A stretch of DNA of 64,000 nucleotides. Origin: Saksenaea vasiformis B4078 (Eukaryota > Mucoromycota > Mucoromycetes > Mucorales > Saksenaeaceae). This document shows, piece by piece, positions 1 through 11,195 of the stretch. A model generated the notes under the pieces. The model ran no database searches and was not told the origin of the DNA. It saw only the letters and a list, made by a program, of their open reading frames with translations. The stretch lies in contig JNDT01001564.1 in the NCBI GenBank assembly GCA_000697055.1, positions 62,001 through 126,000 on the forward strand. The letters run 5' to 3'. Numbering within the stretch: position 1 is the stretch's first letter; the number at the start of each line of letters is the position of its first letter. The translations under genes were made by a program, and so were the position numbers.

Positions 1-274
1 ATGAACCAGAGGAGCCGGAATTCGACATTTGGTAAAGCAATTGAAGAAAGAGAAAAGGTGAAAAAAGGTCGGAGGAACTTTTTTGTGGTGCTCGGCTCGT
101 CGCAAAAAAGATTTTGCCTGTAGAGTTGTCCACTTGCTTAGCCTCTTCTTTTCTGTATCTCCCTTATTCATCTCATTATTTATGCTCCTTTAATAATAAA
201 ACAGTGAAGTATTCCTTTCCTCTCCTTTCCCCACGTTTCACTTAGTTCGTGATACGCTAGAGTTGATCCCAGCA

Positions 275-339
275 GGTGGATCATGTTTATTAATGACTTG
301 CAGACATGTTTTCTGTCCTTTAACGTGGCATGATCCACC
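275..339. repeat. 11-bp inverted repeat with 43-nt loop
   Basis: GGTGGATCATG at 275-285 is the exact reverse complement of CATGATCCACC at 329-339. The arms could pair as a stem around a 43-nt loop. No gene or terminator context explains it. It could be a small palindromic site or a chance repeat. Confidence 0.5.
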
Positions 340-590
340 GTTAATTTCGCTATTGCATACGAAATTTTTTATTCCCACAGCTTACCAAAAATGCAGGGAA
401 ATTAAGGGATGGCTTAACAAAACTTTACCCACTTCTAAACTGATGGTTAATCGTCCGTGCCAAATCTAACATCCGCGCGACAATCGTTCTTGACCAGATG
501 CCTATTTTCCTGGTCGGAGAAAGAACAAGGTGCTGTCAAAAAAAATAAAATAAAATGTTACCGCAAGCTTCGGCACAGCGGCGGCAACAA

Positions 591-902
591 CTGTCAACTG
601 TTAACTTTTCATACCCAGCCAACGTCCGCTGATCTCTACCATAACGGACATTGCCAAACATGTGGCATCTACCAATTTCACGAACTATGTGTTACATTTT
701 CATATCTGCACTATGTTTCCGAAAATGTACATAGATTGTCCAACGTTTTTTTTCATGTTGCGGTGTATATATAGTCTGGATCTTTCATATAGCTCTGCAT
801 TAGGATTTCTGCATTTTTTTACATTAATGCAATGCTATGATTCAATAAACAATACAATCAGCTCCCGTTTACTTTTTTGTTCGGTTTTCTACTGTACCAC
901 AT
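591..902 (+). repeat. Possible solo LTR
   Basis: The stretch starts with TGTCAACTG and ends with GTACCACA, so it has the TG...CA ends of a long terminal repeat. Inside are a TATA-like run (GTGTATATATAG near 762) and an AATAAA signal near 843, in the order expected of an LTR promoter and poly(A) site. No second copy, primer-binding site or internal element was found in the window, and no target-site duplication was confirmed. This is a weak structural call. Confidence 0.2.
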
Positions 903-2263
903 GAAAATAGAGGTTGAGGTCCCTTTGATTCATCACTTCAGAATACTAACTATATCCAGATCCTCATCTGCATCAACTATTCTCCATGCGACCGATCTAG
1001 TGCCCTTTGCGAATACATGCTTAGAAAGCCATTGTTTGCTAGCTTAATGATTCGCCTTTTTGCAAGCATCTCTGCACAGAATGTCGATCTGGTTTTAGGG
1101 CGCGCCGAACTTTATGCTCGCCGGTTGTTGCTGCATAGGAGTTCCTCAGGTCGGTTTATGTGACGCGTTGTTCTATCTGCTTCTCTTTATATGACATTCG
1201 TTCTGTCTCTTTCGAAAATTTCAATTCTCTGCGGTTCATGGTAATAACATGTTGTGGATGATTTACCGTTCCTATACACTGTGTTGAATGTTTCTTTTGG
1301 TGCAATTGTAAATCGTATCGTACACAAGTTTTGGCAGAATAAACGTTAAAAAAAAGGGAAGGTGAATGAAGATAATATGCGCAAAAATTAAAGTTTTGCA
1401 AGAGCTCTAATGTTTTTTTTTGCAGCCCCTCTGCGCAGTCTGCTTAGGCTCCTTTCGGGGAAAGCTTATTTCTTTGCTTGGAACTTGACCACACTGAGGA
1501 AAGGAGGCTGCTGAAGAATAAACAAACTCCTCAAACAACCCTAATACGGACTGGCTCAAGCTTCATTAGCCCTTGTAATTAGGGCTTGTTTTCAAGAAAT
1601 TGACCGTGGCTGCCTTCCCATTCAGTCGTACGCGTAAATCGACATAAACAATGATTTGTTAAACGTAGCATTCAAATGATTACCTTTGTGGAAAGGACTG
1701 CCTCCCTTCTTAGCGATCACTATATGTGTTTCCATACAGCACTGGATGAATGTATCAGAATAAATATCTACAGAGTCGGACCATCCCGTCTGATTGATGA
1801 AATTCGCCATTGGGTAGTTCAATATTGTTATCAATGTTCATCAGCAATTCAACAATCTTAATCCCAATAAGCAGTTGTATAGGCGCAGTGTTAAATAACA
1901 AATCAGGCAGCTAAGCATTGTCGCATAACACGGATCACACAAATAATCCCGAGCATCTAGCTAGAAAATTTGTGGGTCATCTGGAATTTCTACAGCGACA
2001 AATTTCATCGAGCGAAAAACTACTAGAAATCGTGGCACCCGATCCCTCACTCCGAAAAGAAAATGTTGGCTGATCTGTTCTTTGCATCTATGACAGATAG
2101 AAGCGACCTTCTTTACACGTGGTTGATATTTCAAACTCAAAATCGCCGAAAGCTTTGGAGCGATCATGCCATTCCCGTGGGACTCGACAATGATCATCGA
2201 TTTTATAATATAGTTTTTGCTTTGTACATATAGAAGATCGTAGTTCTCCTCTTGTTTAACTTT

Positions 2264-2955
2264 TCAATCTCGGCGCGGCAGTCGTGACAAATCAAAGTGC
2301 GATTTTGCTATCTTGATAAATGTTGAGTCCACATCATCCGAACCTTCGCCTCGTGCTTCGCATAGTGATGATTTGATGTCTGTCCAAGTGGAATTCACAT
2401 TTTTATCGAATTGAGCTTCTGTATCCTGCATAATCTACATGCAAACGCACCGTTAGTTGCGGTTACGTCGGTGATAGATTTACCTCTTGTTTCTTGTTCT
2501 GCACTACTTCAATAATCGTCTGAGATCGCCGTTGCTCAAAGTAACCCTACGGAAACCGCGTCTTTTTTTAACATTCTTCTATCTTGTATCCACACATCAT
2601 TTTACCTCAACGTCAGTATCTTGAATAGGCTGTCTATGTTCAGGTTGCATACCGATGTGGATCGTTCCAAGATCGCGCATCAGCACCTGCGAATTCACGC
2701 CACCTTGCGCTAGGAAATAAAGTCTACGATGCTGCATGAGATGACATCTGACATGGAAAAACCTTACGCTCTGTTATCACCGTTATCCTCATGCTGCGTC
2801 GTTTTAGAAGTAAGCTTGCTTGATTGTATATCGATCTGCTCGAGTCCTCGTTCGATTGGAGGAAGTTCTTGCTGAAGAACTTGGTTTGTCAACAACTTGG
2901 AACGTTCCAAGATCTCTTTTAACGATGCTGATCGATCGGCTGCTACGTTACTCAT
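2264..2955 (-). pseudogene. NIC96: Truncated NIC96/NUP93 nucleoporin gene (N-terminal part only)
   Basis: On the minus strand four exons read as the start of the inner-ring nuclear pore protein Nic96/Nup93. Exon 1 (from ATG at 2955) has SLKEILERSKLLTNQVLQ and ELPPIERGLEQIDIQSSKL, the family's N-terminal helix. GTAAGG to TAG splicing joins it to ALYFLAQGGVNSQ and VLMRDLGTIHIG, then to YFEQRRSQTIIEVVQNKK, then to an exon from about 2435 ending TFIKIAKSHFDL and a TGA at 2264-2266. That gives about 180 residues, while family members are roughly 800 or more. The large alpha-solenoid domain that should follow is absent from the next 2.2 kb. The reading frame and splice sites of the retained part are intact, so the truncation may be recent, or this is a duplicated fragment of a functional gene elsewhere. 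Confidence 0.72.
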
Positions 2956-5002
2956 TTTTTTTGCGTTGTCCTGAAGAGAGAAGCAACAAACGCCCCACCG
3001 ACACCTTCGAAGCAGAAACAGTCACGCGCATGATCGCTGCCAATGCTGTAGATTGCATTTAAGCCAGAGAAATTCCAAGCTAATCTTCTGGAAATCATTG
3101 GAGGGTAGCATGTACCTTATTTAAGTTGGTCAATGCACCATTTCTGTCCATACAAATGACACACAATAGAAACGCACGAAACAAATCATGAGAGAAGTCC
3201 AAGGCGTCCTCTATGAACTATTCGCGAATGGACAGGTAACAGAGGCTACAAGCACCAGCATCTACTAATATGTTCCAGGAGTTCAAGGAAGATCGAAGGA
3301 TAAACCAGCTTTGGTGGCTTGCCATCATTGCTTACAAGCTGAGTATGTCCATAGCCGTCATGCAAACATTTTTGTTTGGTAATTGTCAAGGACTGAAGCA
3401 TTACCATGGATACGTAGATCTTGGTAACATCTGATAAAATTTGACGCCCAGTGATTGCCTGACCCAATCAGTCATTTACCAACGGGAACTTTTTATCTCT
3501 TCATCCATTGAAAACTTCTCTTACAAATAAGGAAATTCCATAGTAGTTCCGTCTGATCTCATACCTCTAGAAGGCATCATATCAGAAGCAGGCCCTTAAA
3601 ATAAAAGCAATTGTCCAGTGGTTCATTTTTATTGAACACCTTACCAAAAGGATGAGAAAACGAGTAATGACGCTGAAGGAAGCCACCGATCTTGTCGGCA
3701 ATGCTCACGTAAAGTCGCCATTCCTTAAATAGTATATGAATCCCCAGACTGGTCAGACATTGTTACGAGCATGCGGTAAGCAGCACCGACTCAATGTTGT
3801 GGCACTAATGTAGGGTCAAATTTGCCAGAACAACCGGTCCAGTACCCCATACCACGTTCATCAGGAGTAAATAGGTATTTACGTATCAGGGCGATTCTAT
3901 TTTTCCAAGTACAAAGTAAGAATTGTAGAGCTGGTTCCGAACCTTGGTAACGTAACTCGCACCAGACCAACTTTTACATTTTGAACGACCCGTGTAACCA
4001 GAGTTTAATGATAGAAATGTTGCTATTTCTTGCCCGAAAGCCGATTATCTGTTACCAACGTTAATTTCTTTTACACGTGTTAACTAATTAAGCAAGTCAG
4101 CGTCAACTCAAGAACTGCCCGGTAAGGGATAGCAAAGGAGCAAAAGATGGAGCGTGCATCACGCAAACGGAAGATGCGAATGTGACCATGACCCTATTTC
4201 TAAAACTTAAAGTTCAAAGAAAAAATAACCACCAGCAGATGTCGCACCACATTGTAGATGCTTTAAAGATCGAGATTATGGTTTAGAAGCTTTTCAATTA
4301 GGTGAAACCTGTCATGTGTTAAAATAGAACCTAGCTTCTCTCTTCCGGCGGACAGAAACGGACCTCATCATTTTGGTTCAGATTATTCATAGACTATTGT
4401 GTAATGGGTGTTACCTTGCGATCTCGATTATCGGTCCCATGACAAGTATGGTCTTTTCGCTAAAAGGAAAAATCCCAGCCCCTAAAGAGCTATTCCAGTG
4501 CAACCAGGGACCGGAAGACCGCGACACCAAAAGGAGCTAGCTGGTAGCCAACTTCTGCATTTCTGCCAACTCTGTGTTCTACCCCTAGCCTGGTACTTGG
4601 CCAGCTGTGTCAATGTACGCTGAGCCTCCTTATCACTCGATTCACTGGATGATCCTTGTCCGATTTGACGGCAATGTCAAAAATATGACGAATAATGAAA
4701 AGCAATGCTCAACGACGGTATCCTTCATTTCATGTCTGCTCCTCGCTTACGGGCTTTGGAGTATCAACTGACTATAACTAATAATGACACATTCATTTGC
4801 ATCACGAGTACAGTGCTAGTGGCATTGCTTTTTGAAATACATGCCCCGCAAATTACTGGTTCATGCATGAAAATCCAAACAATTCTCCACTATAAGTTTG
4901 CTGAATTCACTTGCAATTACAGTGTTTCCCAAAATGAATGTCGCAAAGAAAAGAAAAAAAAAAGTCGTTAGCGGACTACAAAATGGAAACCGATGTTTTG
5001 TG
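2956..5002. other. Gene-poor spacer between NIC96 fragment and DIRS element
   Basis: No gene is supported. The open frames are short, mutually contradictory and without motifs. Short AT-rich and A-run tracts are present near 4950. The stretch may hold decayed transposon DNA, but I cannot assign it. Confidence 0.5.
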
Positions 5003-5240
5003 ATGCGTCTGTTGACGAAGTGAAGACTGAAAATGTGGTAATAGCTCTCTGAGCCGCGCTTTATTCTCCGTCTATAATAAAGAAAAAACTTTTCATTCTA
5101 TGATATTCAGATCTTTCTAGCAAGCAACGTTCAATTTTTCAATGCGTCTTGGGTGGGTCGTAAGAGTTTTGATAGGTAACCAAAAAACCAAGGGCGGGTT
5201 ATTACCACATTTTCAGTCTTCACTTCGTCAACAGACGCAT
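5003..5240. repeat. Exact 41-bp inverted repeat at DIRS 3' end
   Basis: Positions 5003-5043 on the plus strand are the exact reverse complement of 5200-5240. The right arm is inside the last part of the recombinase ORF (encoding ASVDEVKTENVV); the left arm lies outside it, about 90 bp past the stop. The arms are separated by 156 bp. DIRS elements are known for inverted ends and complementary internal regions, so this could be part of that structure or a local inversion made during element decay. Confidence 0.85.
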
Positions 5241-6400
5241 TGTCAGTTGTTCCTATGACAACACTTGTTGACTCCGTTCCGACTTTCAATGCGGTAATGT
5301 TCTCCATATCTTGAAAAATTGTGTTGACGATCTTGGCACTTTCCGTGTGTTGATGGCGAGGTTTGTAGTAGTGTTGTTCGAGTGTGTTCGCGGATTGGCT
5401 CCAGTTTGCGTGTTGTTTGACCTGTTGAAACGTAAATTCTTTCTCTATCGCTTTTGTACTCGCTGCCCAGCGCATTGTATGTGGCGTAAATAGAGATGTG
5501 TCTATTCCTGCTGCTGCCATCATGTTCTTCACTATGTTTGCCACCGTACCCGGACGGATGCTGCGGGTTAGATTTGGTTGTAGTATATATGCCAAGTAAG
5601 CGGTGTGGTCTGTAGGCAACTCCTTGCGTAAGTGATTAGTGCGGTCGAGAAACTGAAATAAGGTCCTGACTGGACATAGCTCTTTATCTTGTACGGTACC
5701 AAGGCGTGATGATTTGTACTGAGCTTCTTTCGGTGCTCTTATAAATAAGGCGACACCTTCCACTTCCCGGCTTCATTGTGCACAAAATGGATGTCTCGTC
5801 GTTGTAGTTGGCCAATGTCAGATCTAGGTCTCCACATCGTGGCGATATAAAGCAGAACAATCGATTTCTCTTGTAAGCGATCTAGGGTGAGAGATTCGTT
5901 TCCGTGGTATTTGCTTTTTATATGTCGTATCATGATATCCGTATCCCATGTTTCCAGCTGCTGAGGTTTTGGTACACGAATTTCGGATTTGTTCTTGGCC
6001 TTGAAAAAACGTTTTATCATTGGATCTGTAGATATCGAGGGTTTGTCCGGATACAATACTTTGAACACTGACGTGATTGCCGCACTAAAGTTGCGAAGGT
6101 ATGAGCTTGAGCGTTGATTATGAGTTAGAAAAAATTCGACGATTGCTTGGATGTCATATGTCAGTGGGTCTACTCTGGGGTCTTGATCGTTGCACCAGCG
6201 AACCCATACGCGCCAGCCTCTGTCATAAATTTCTTGTGTATGTTTTCTCAAGCCTTGTTTCAAAAACTCGCATGTGTTGTGATCGAATCCTTCTTCCTCA
6301 AGCTTTTGTTGGATAATCTCCAAGCGGCTAGCTGCCATTTGCGGCTCATCTTGATCAGTATCGGAGGTTTTTGAGTGTATTGTAGTATCATTGGATACCA
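5131..6400 (-). pseudogene. DIRS tyrosine recombinase (integrase)
   Basis: Downstream of RNase H a second long frame gives a core-binding region (LRKHTQEIYDRGWRVWVRWC, LRNFSAAITSVFKVLYP) and the first catalytic arginine in IATMWRPRSDIGQLQ. After a frame change near 5740-5763 the rest follows: HTMRWAAST (the H-x-x-R box), HANWSQSANTLEQHYYKP (the second His/Trp and the nucleophile Tyr). All members of the R-H-R-H/W-Y set are visible, but split between two frames. In DIRS elements this recombinase inserts a circular DNA intermediate. The frame overlaps the 3' part of the RNase H frame, as is usual for the group; the extent of the upstream part of this frame (open to 7181) that is really translated is unclear. 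Confidence 0.78.
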
Positions 6401-8121
6401 GAATTGTGTCTTCCAGAACGGCGTCATTAGAACGGCTTCCTTTGTCTGTTGTGTCCCGGATCGATGTAACACTTTCGGGATTAGTTTCCACGGTGGAAAC
6501 AGGTACAGTCCTTTCTTCGGCCATTGTTGGAGAAATGCATCGATGGCTTCGGCTTCTGGATCTGATCTGAGGCTCCAGAACCGTTTGCTTTGGTGATTGG
6601 CGCGTGTTGCAAAGGCGTCGATGTTGCGTTTGCCCAAAATCCGCTCGATTTGTTTGAACGATTTCCTCGGTAGCTGCGCTTCGTATAGTGGTGTTGGTCT
6701 TACTCGACTCAATCGGTCTGCTTGAGTATTTTGCACTCCCGGAATATGATAAAACTGGATTTGTAGGTTGTGTTCGTTGATGATCTCTTGAATTTGAATG
6801 GTGAGATCTTGTAGGATCTCTGATGCTGTTCCACCCGCTTTTGACACATACTTCAGTGCTGTCATGTCGTCGGAGTAAATCTGAAACTGTTCCTCCTCGC
6901 AGTTTTTTGTATCGAGTTTCAATGCAAATAGGATCGTCTTCAGTTCCCTGACATTGATCGAAGACTCTTTTTCGTGAGGTTTCCATTGTCCCACGGTCGA
7001 TATTCGAGGTGAATGTACTCCCCATCCCGTATCTGACGCGTCCACATAGATCTTTACTACTGGAGTCTTGGGGTCGATCGGAATTTTCTGAATGGGTAGG
7101 CCATTGCTCTGTTTCGCCCAAGTTTTCCACCATGTAATGTCTTCTAGGGCCTTCGGGGACAGTGGGCATTTGGCTTCCCAATTGTGTGAATGTCTTGAAG
7201 ATTCATCGCAAAGTCCCGCTGAAGATATCGAACATGTAGTAGGGCTTCTCCGATAGCCGGAATCATCGAGGTCATCTTCCCAAGTAAGCTCGCTATCCAT
7301 CGACATGTCATGTTTTCCTTCTTTTCCAACTGCATGATTCTCGAGAATAGTTTGTTTAGCTTTATCTGAGGGACTGATATCTGCATGGTCTTGGTGTTGA
7401 ATTGAAACCCAAGGAACTCCTGTACCTTCTTTAGAGAGAGTGCACTTTTTTCCCAGTTTATGAGAAATCCAAGTCTTTAAAGATGGTTGACGATTCTTGA
7501 AACGGCCTTGTTTGTTTCTTCGTGTGTTTTCCCTAGCACGCATATATCATCGAGATAGTATACTAATCTTAGACCGTCTCTCCTTAGCGGTTCTACGGCA
7601 TAACGCATTAGCTTTGAGAGCACTCTTGGTGCTACGCTGAGCCCGAATGCGAGGGATCTGTATTGGTATACTACTCCGTTGTGTTTGAATGTCAGGCACT
7701 TCTTTGATTCCTCGTGTATCGGGACTACCACATATGCGTCCTTTAAATCGATTTTTGCCAGATAATCGTTTTCTTCGATGATATCTCGTAATGCAGGTAC
7801 CCCTTCCATCTTGAAATGGTGGCATTGGGCGAATTGGTTGAGTTTTTGACAGTCCAATATGGGTCGTTTTGAGATGGTGATTTTTCGATAATTCCTGCAG
7901 ATAGAAACTTCTGTACCGCTTCGTCCACTGCATGATGCTCTTCTGGGTTTAGGTTGAGTCGACGAATTTTCCATGGAGTTGGTGGAGAGTTCCACTGAAT
8001 TCGATAGCCCTCGGCGACTACTGAAATGGGCCACTTCTCTGGCAGCATCGGCGAAATCAGTGAAAGCAGCGGCGAACTGTTCAAATGATCGTTTGTTGAT
8101 CATGATAGCAAGTGCCTTCAT
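6260..8121 (-). pseudogene. DIRS reverse transcriptase / RNase H
   Basis: The first frame (8121-7477) has the RT fingers and palm: LDCQKLNQF, LAKIDLKDAYVVVPIHEES, LAFGLSVAPRVLSKLM, and the catalytic box VYYLDDI, where the two adjacent aspartates bind metal. The thumb-like RWIASLLGKMTSMIPAIGEA continues in a different frame (7386-7144). RNase H follows in the frame ending at 6260: VKIYVDASDTGWGVH, INVRELKTILFAL, IYSDDMTALKYV and PGVQNTQADRLSR, which supply the D-E-D-D set. The frame switches around 7400 and 7150 are hard to explain by splicing and suggest frameshifts. The enzyme would copy element RNA into DNA; this copy is unlikely to work as one polypeptide. Confidence 0.8.
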
Positions 8122-9201
8122 GCATTTTCGAATTGTTTTCCTTAAGATACCCCTTGATTTTTGTGATGGAGTTATTTGTCATGTGCCAGGTACAAAGAAG
8201 TTTGGAGGTGGTAGGAAAGGCAGTCTCTAGCGCACTCTGAAGTGCAGTGTACTTGTCCGTGACGGCAACGCCTGGGGCAAAGATACTGTAAACAACTGAC
8301 TTAAGCTGGTTGAGCACCCAGGTACACGTCTCTTCTGTTTCGTTAGAAACAAAAACGTCAGCAACCACGAAAGATCGCAAATTTACGCCTCCTAGGTTCC
8401 CGACACCAACGAAATTAACAAAAACCATTTTCATGCTGTGTTGTTTCAGAATGAGCAAGACATAACGAAATAATCACTATCCGAGAACTTATCAATACCT
8501 ATTTGTGTTGTAAGTTGCATCGATAAGGAGAACTTCAGGAAAGACGCAAGCGCGTTCCACCATGGCGGGATGGCAGAAGAAGATACTGGTTAGCCTCTTG
8601 TCGGAAGTAATGGCGTATCGGATATGATAGCCCTTATCCACAATGCTCTGCAACAGCACCGAAACTGATGTCGCAGCATCTGCAGACTCGGTGGCATACT
8701 TCCAATTGCGTAGATCTTGCAATGTAACGGAAAGGATGCCATCGTCACTCTCAGAAGCAAGGGACGCGACACGGTCTTCACAGAAGCACCCGCTCTGAGC
8801 ATTTTAGCACCAAGCTGTTCTTGCTCACGCGAAAGCTGGCAATTCTCGTGGTGAGTGCGAGCATCTATGTTCGATAGGCTGTGATTATGACCGCGCTCAG
8901 CCTGGTTCTTGGGCTTGCTGCTATTAACTTTCCAGCGTCCATCCTTCCCCATTGAAATGCGAATCAAGTATGGGCAACCACAGCGCATTGAAGTGCTAAG
9001 TCGTTGGCGCTCCTCAGCGGTAAGACCTCGCGTGTTCCGATACTCTCCACCTCGTTTACACTTTATGTGGAAAGTATCGCCTTTATAAAACTTTGTCACA
9101 ACAGCAAACCCATTTCTTCTGGCCATTTCCTTTGCTGCATTGACACAACGCTTCATTATATTTGCTATGTATATTGTCCACATCTGACTCTGGTGGGACA
9201 C
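8100..9201 (-). pseudogene. MULE-type transposase fragment with FAR1-like DNA-binding domain
   Basis: Three minus-strand frames form one protein. The N-terminal part (9201 to about 8740) resembles a FAR1/WRKY-GCM1 zinc-binding domain: FHIKCKRGGEYRNTRGL, SMRCGCPYLIRISMGKDGRW and RGHNHSLS supply the C..C..H..H ligands. After a frame change, PEVLLIDATYNTNRY is the first catalytic block of MULE transposases, and AVTDKYTALQSALETAFP followed by LLCTWHMTNN is the second (D...C-x-W-H). The protein stops near 8100, where DIRS sequence begins, before the last catalytic Glu and the SWIM finger would be expected. A separate frame segment and loss of the C-terminus point to a pseudogene cut by the DIRS element. 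Confidence 0.75.
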
Positions 9202-9285
9202 ACATGCATCTGCTATACCTATGCAACTGAACTTCTAAATTACTTGAATTTGTTGATTGAGAAAGGAAGTAAGATTTTGCGCGCA

Positions 9286-9365
9286 CGGGACACGCTTTTT
9301 ACTTACAAAACACGGTTTTACGTACACGGACACACTCTTACGTACACGAGACAACGGTGCTGAAT
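9286..9365 (-). repeat. Short tandem motifs next to the MULE 5' end
   Basis: TTACGTACACG followed by G/A-GACA occurs twice about 24 bp apart (near 9314 and 9338), and related ACACG/CACGGG words occur at 9284-9310 and 9384. They lie outside the transposase start. Such clustered subterminal motifs are common transposase-binding sites in DNA transposons, so this may be what remains of the MULE end; the terminal inverted repeat itself was not paired with a partner. Confidence 0.35.
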
Positions 9366-9643
9366 TCAAAATACCCGTGTCCCTGACGCTGCTGTAATAC
9401 AGCAGCGTACTTTTGTTTTCTCTTTAGTGCAGGATTGGTTCTTTCTGGGCGCAAAATTTATTGTAAAGTAGCGTAAAATGTATTTCAATAAAACAGTACA
9501 GTAATCCAGTAATGTCTAAACCTATTTTCTGTCTTTGCATTAAAAGTGGCTGAGGAGAGGAAGACGACCGAGTACCGGTTTCGAGTCGCTGGTTCATACA
9601 TACATACATGTGTGCATCTATGTCGATTTTTTCATTACATAGT

Positions 9644-10737
9644 TTATTGAAACACTTTCTTGTCGCTGAGCTCTGTTTCCTGTCCTTCTGATTCCTTGAT
9701 TCGCATCTTGCGCACTTCTTGTGCCTGTTGTCGGACTTGGTACTTCTTGAGCTTCTCTTTGCGGAGAGCCGAACGGATCTACACCCGCCACATGTCAGTT
9801 AATTCGAACATAAAAGGAACAAAGCCATCACTTACAAAGTTGGGATGCACAAATTCAGGGTTTTCGAAAACAGTTGGCCCACCGAACGAGCCGTCAAAGA
9901 TACGGATGACAGTCAAACAGAAACGAGGGCCAATCTCCACTAAAGAGATATCATCCTTATCCATCGACGTATATCCCGGTGTATTTTGTGCGTTCTTCTC
10001 TACAATCTGCAATAACGGTTTACCTTTTTCTCAATTCTTGTACCGCAACCAATCCCTTACCTGATAGTTTCTAAACCAGATACGATTATCCACAATAGAG
10101 AATGACAAGACGTGGTCGATAAAAGGCTTTGATCGTCGAGAACCCTTAGGCACATTAAATACTTGTGACAATAGTTCTTTCAACAACTGCCAATGAGGTG
10201 CAGAATCGAAATTTGCGTCGAACGATAAAACATGTCGCGATCCCTTCAGACAGTTGCCGGTCATTTTTAACTCGTCCATGGTATGCACTACACAAGGAAT
10301 GATCAGATCATCGGGTATCAGGTAGAGCATATTACTCACGATTTTGACAATGGAATTTGACCGAGGGACCATTAGGGGTCTTGGACATCCACAGGTACAG
10401 ATCTTGACGTTTGCGGACCTCGAAGAAAATGGCATTGTTACAGTTGTTCAGATCGGCCAACTCGTTCAGAATGCGAATATTCGATTTTGTATCAAGCTTG
10501 GCATCCTTTTTGGCATGGGGCAATATTCCGGTGAGATCGGTGAGCAAGTGGCGATGACTACGAAAAGTAAGCTCCAAAGGTAAATATATGAAAACGAAAG
10601 GAAAACGGTTCGTACCGATATGTGATGCCACGCGATGACAAGACCATCACTCGTTGCTTATTGATCCGCTTGTCTTTAACCTTACTCTCATGAGTGCCTT
10701 TGACAGCTTGCTCGGCGGCCTTGAATACTGTTGACAT
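9644..10737 (-). CDS. BRX1: Ribosome biogenesis protein BRX1 (Brix domain)
   Basis: The protein of about 300 residues is a Brix-domain factor needed for 60S subunit assembly in the nucleolus, acting with Ebp2 in yeast. The start at 10737 is the first ATG after an in-frame stop and gives MSTVFKAAEQAVKG, then KRINKQRVMVLSSRGITYR, the conserved opening of the domain. Exon 1 ends at 10616. Later exons give HRHLLTDLTGILPHAKKD, LNELADLNNCNNAIFFEVRK, HTMDELKMTGNCLKGSRHVL, KPFIDHVLSFSIVDNRIWFR, DISLVEIGPRFCLTVIRIF and SFGGPTVFENPEFVHP. The last exon has IRSALRKEKLKKYQVRQQAQ and stops at 9644. Order and content match the family from end to end. At least four introns are present. No sign of decay is seen. 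Confidence 0.93.
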
Positions 10738-11195
10738 TTCGTCGTGTTTCTGTATCTGTCTTGAATTTCGCGCTTTTTTTTCGTTTTAAATGATTTGATT
10801 GTGACGTTGTTGTACTGCTTTCCAGAATTGTGTGACTTGGCGTCGTTTTGAGGGACATTGACCAATGGGATGGATTTGTGCCTGACGAGGCGTGCCTTTT
10901 TGCCCAAGACCCGTTATTACAGGGGAGAAAGCGTTGTCCTTTCACAATAAATGTATATCGTAACTGAGAACAGCTTAAGCTCCGAGAATTGGGTCAAAAA
11001 TTTAACTACTTCGTTTTCAATTGTTATTTATTTGCGGTTTTGTACATACGATGATAATAATTCATGTATGTTCAGCTAGTATTACATATAAAAGACAAGT
11101 CTATGATAGTAGCACGTTATCAAGAAGCTATTCTATGTTTTCATGTGAAGAATGGTTCGCTTAAAAAATTAAGTGTTATATTTATTGCTGACAAC

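Larger units (their letters stand above)
1..2263. other. Gene-poor left edge
   Basis: No recognisable gene lies here apart from short elements listed separately. The first 123 bases are open on the plus strand from an ATG at position 1 to a TAG and encode a basic 40-residue peptide. They are followed by an AATAAA-like signal near 197, so this could be the 3' end of a gene that starts outside the window, but nothing identifies it. The other reading frames in this stretch are short and have no motif I recognise. The DNA is AT-rich and looks like decayed intergenic sequence. Confidence 0.4.
5003..8125 (-). mobile_element. DIRS-like tyrosine-recombinase retrotransposon, 5'-truncated and frameshifted
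   Basis: Read on the minus strand, this stretch carries reverse transcriptase, RNase H and then a tyrosine recombinase, which is the gene order of DIRS retrotransposons. No gag-like ORF precedes the reverse transcriptase: at about 8100-8125 the sequence changes abruptly into a MULE transposase frame, so the 5' end is missing. At the 3' side an exact 41-bp inverted repeat (5003-5043 and 5200-5240) flanks the recombinase stop, in line with the inverted, non-LTR-like ends known for DIRS elements. Frame changes inside the thumb/RNase H region and near 5750 show that the copy is decayed. It appears to sit in, or next to, an older DNA transposon. Confidence 0.8.

Noticed and set aside
10647..10945. 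Two minus-strand frames starting upstream of BRX1
   Set aside because: They overlap the BRX1 first exon in the wrong phases and have no family; the in-frame start at 10737 after a stop accounts for the gene.
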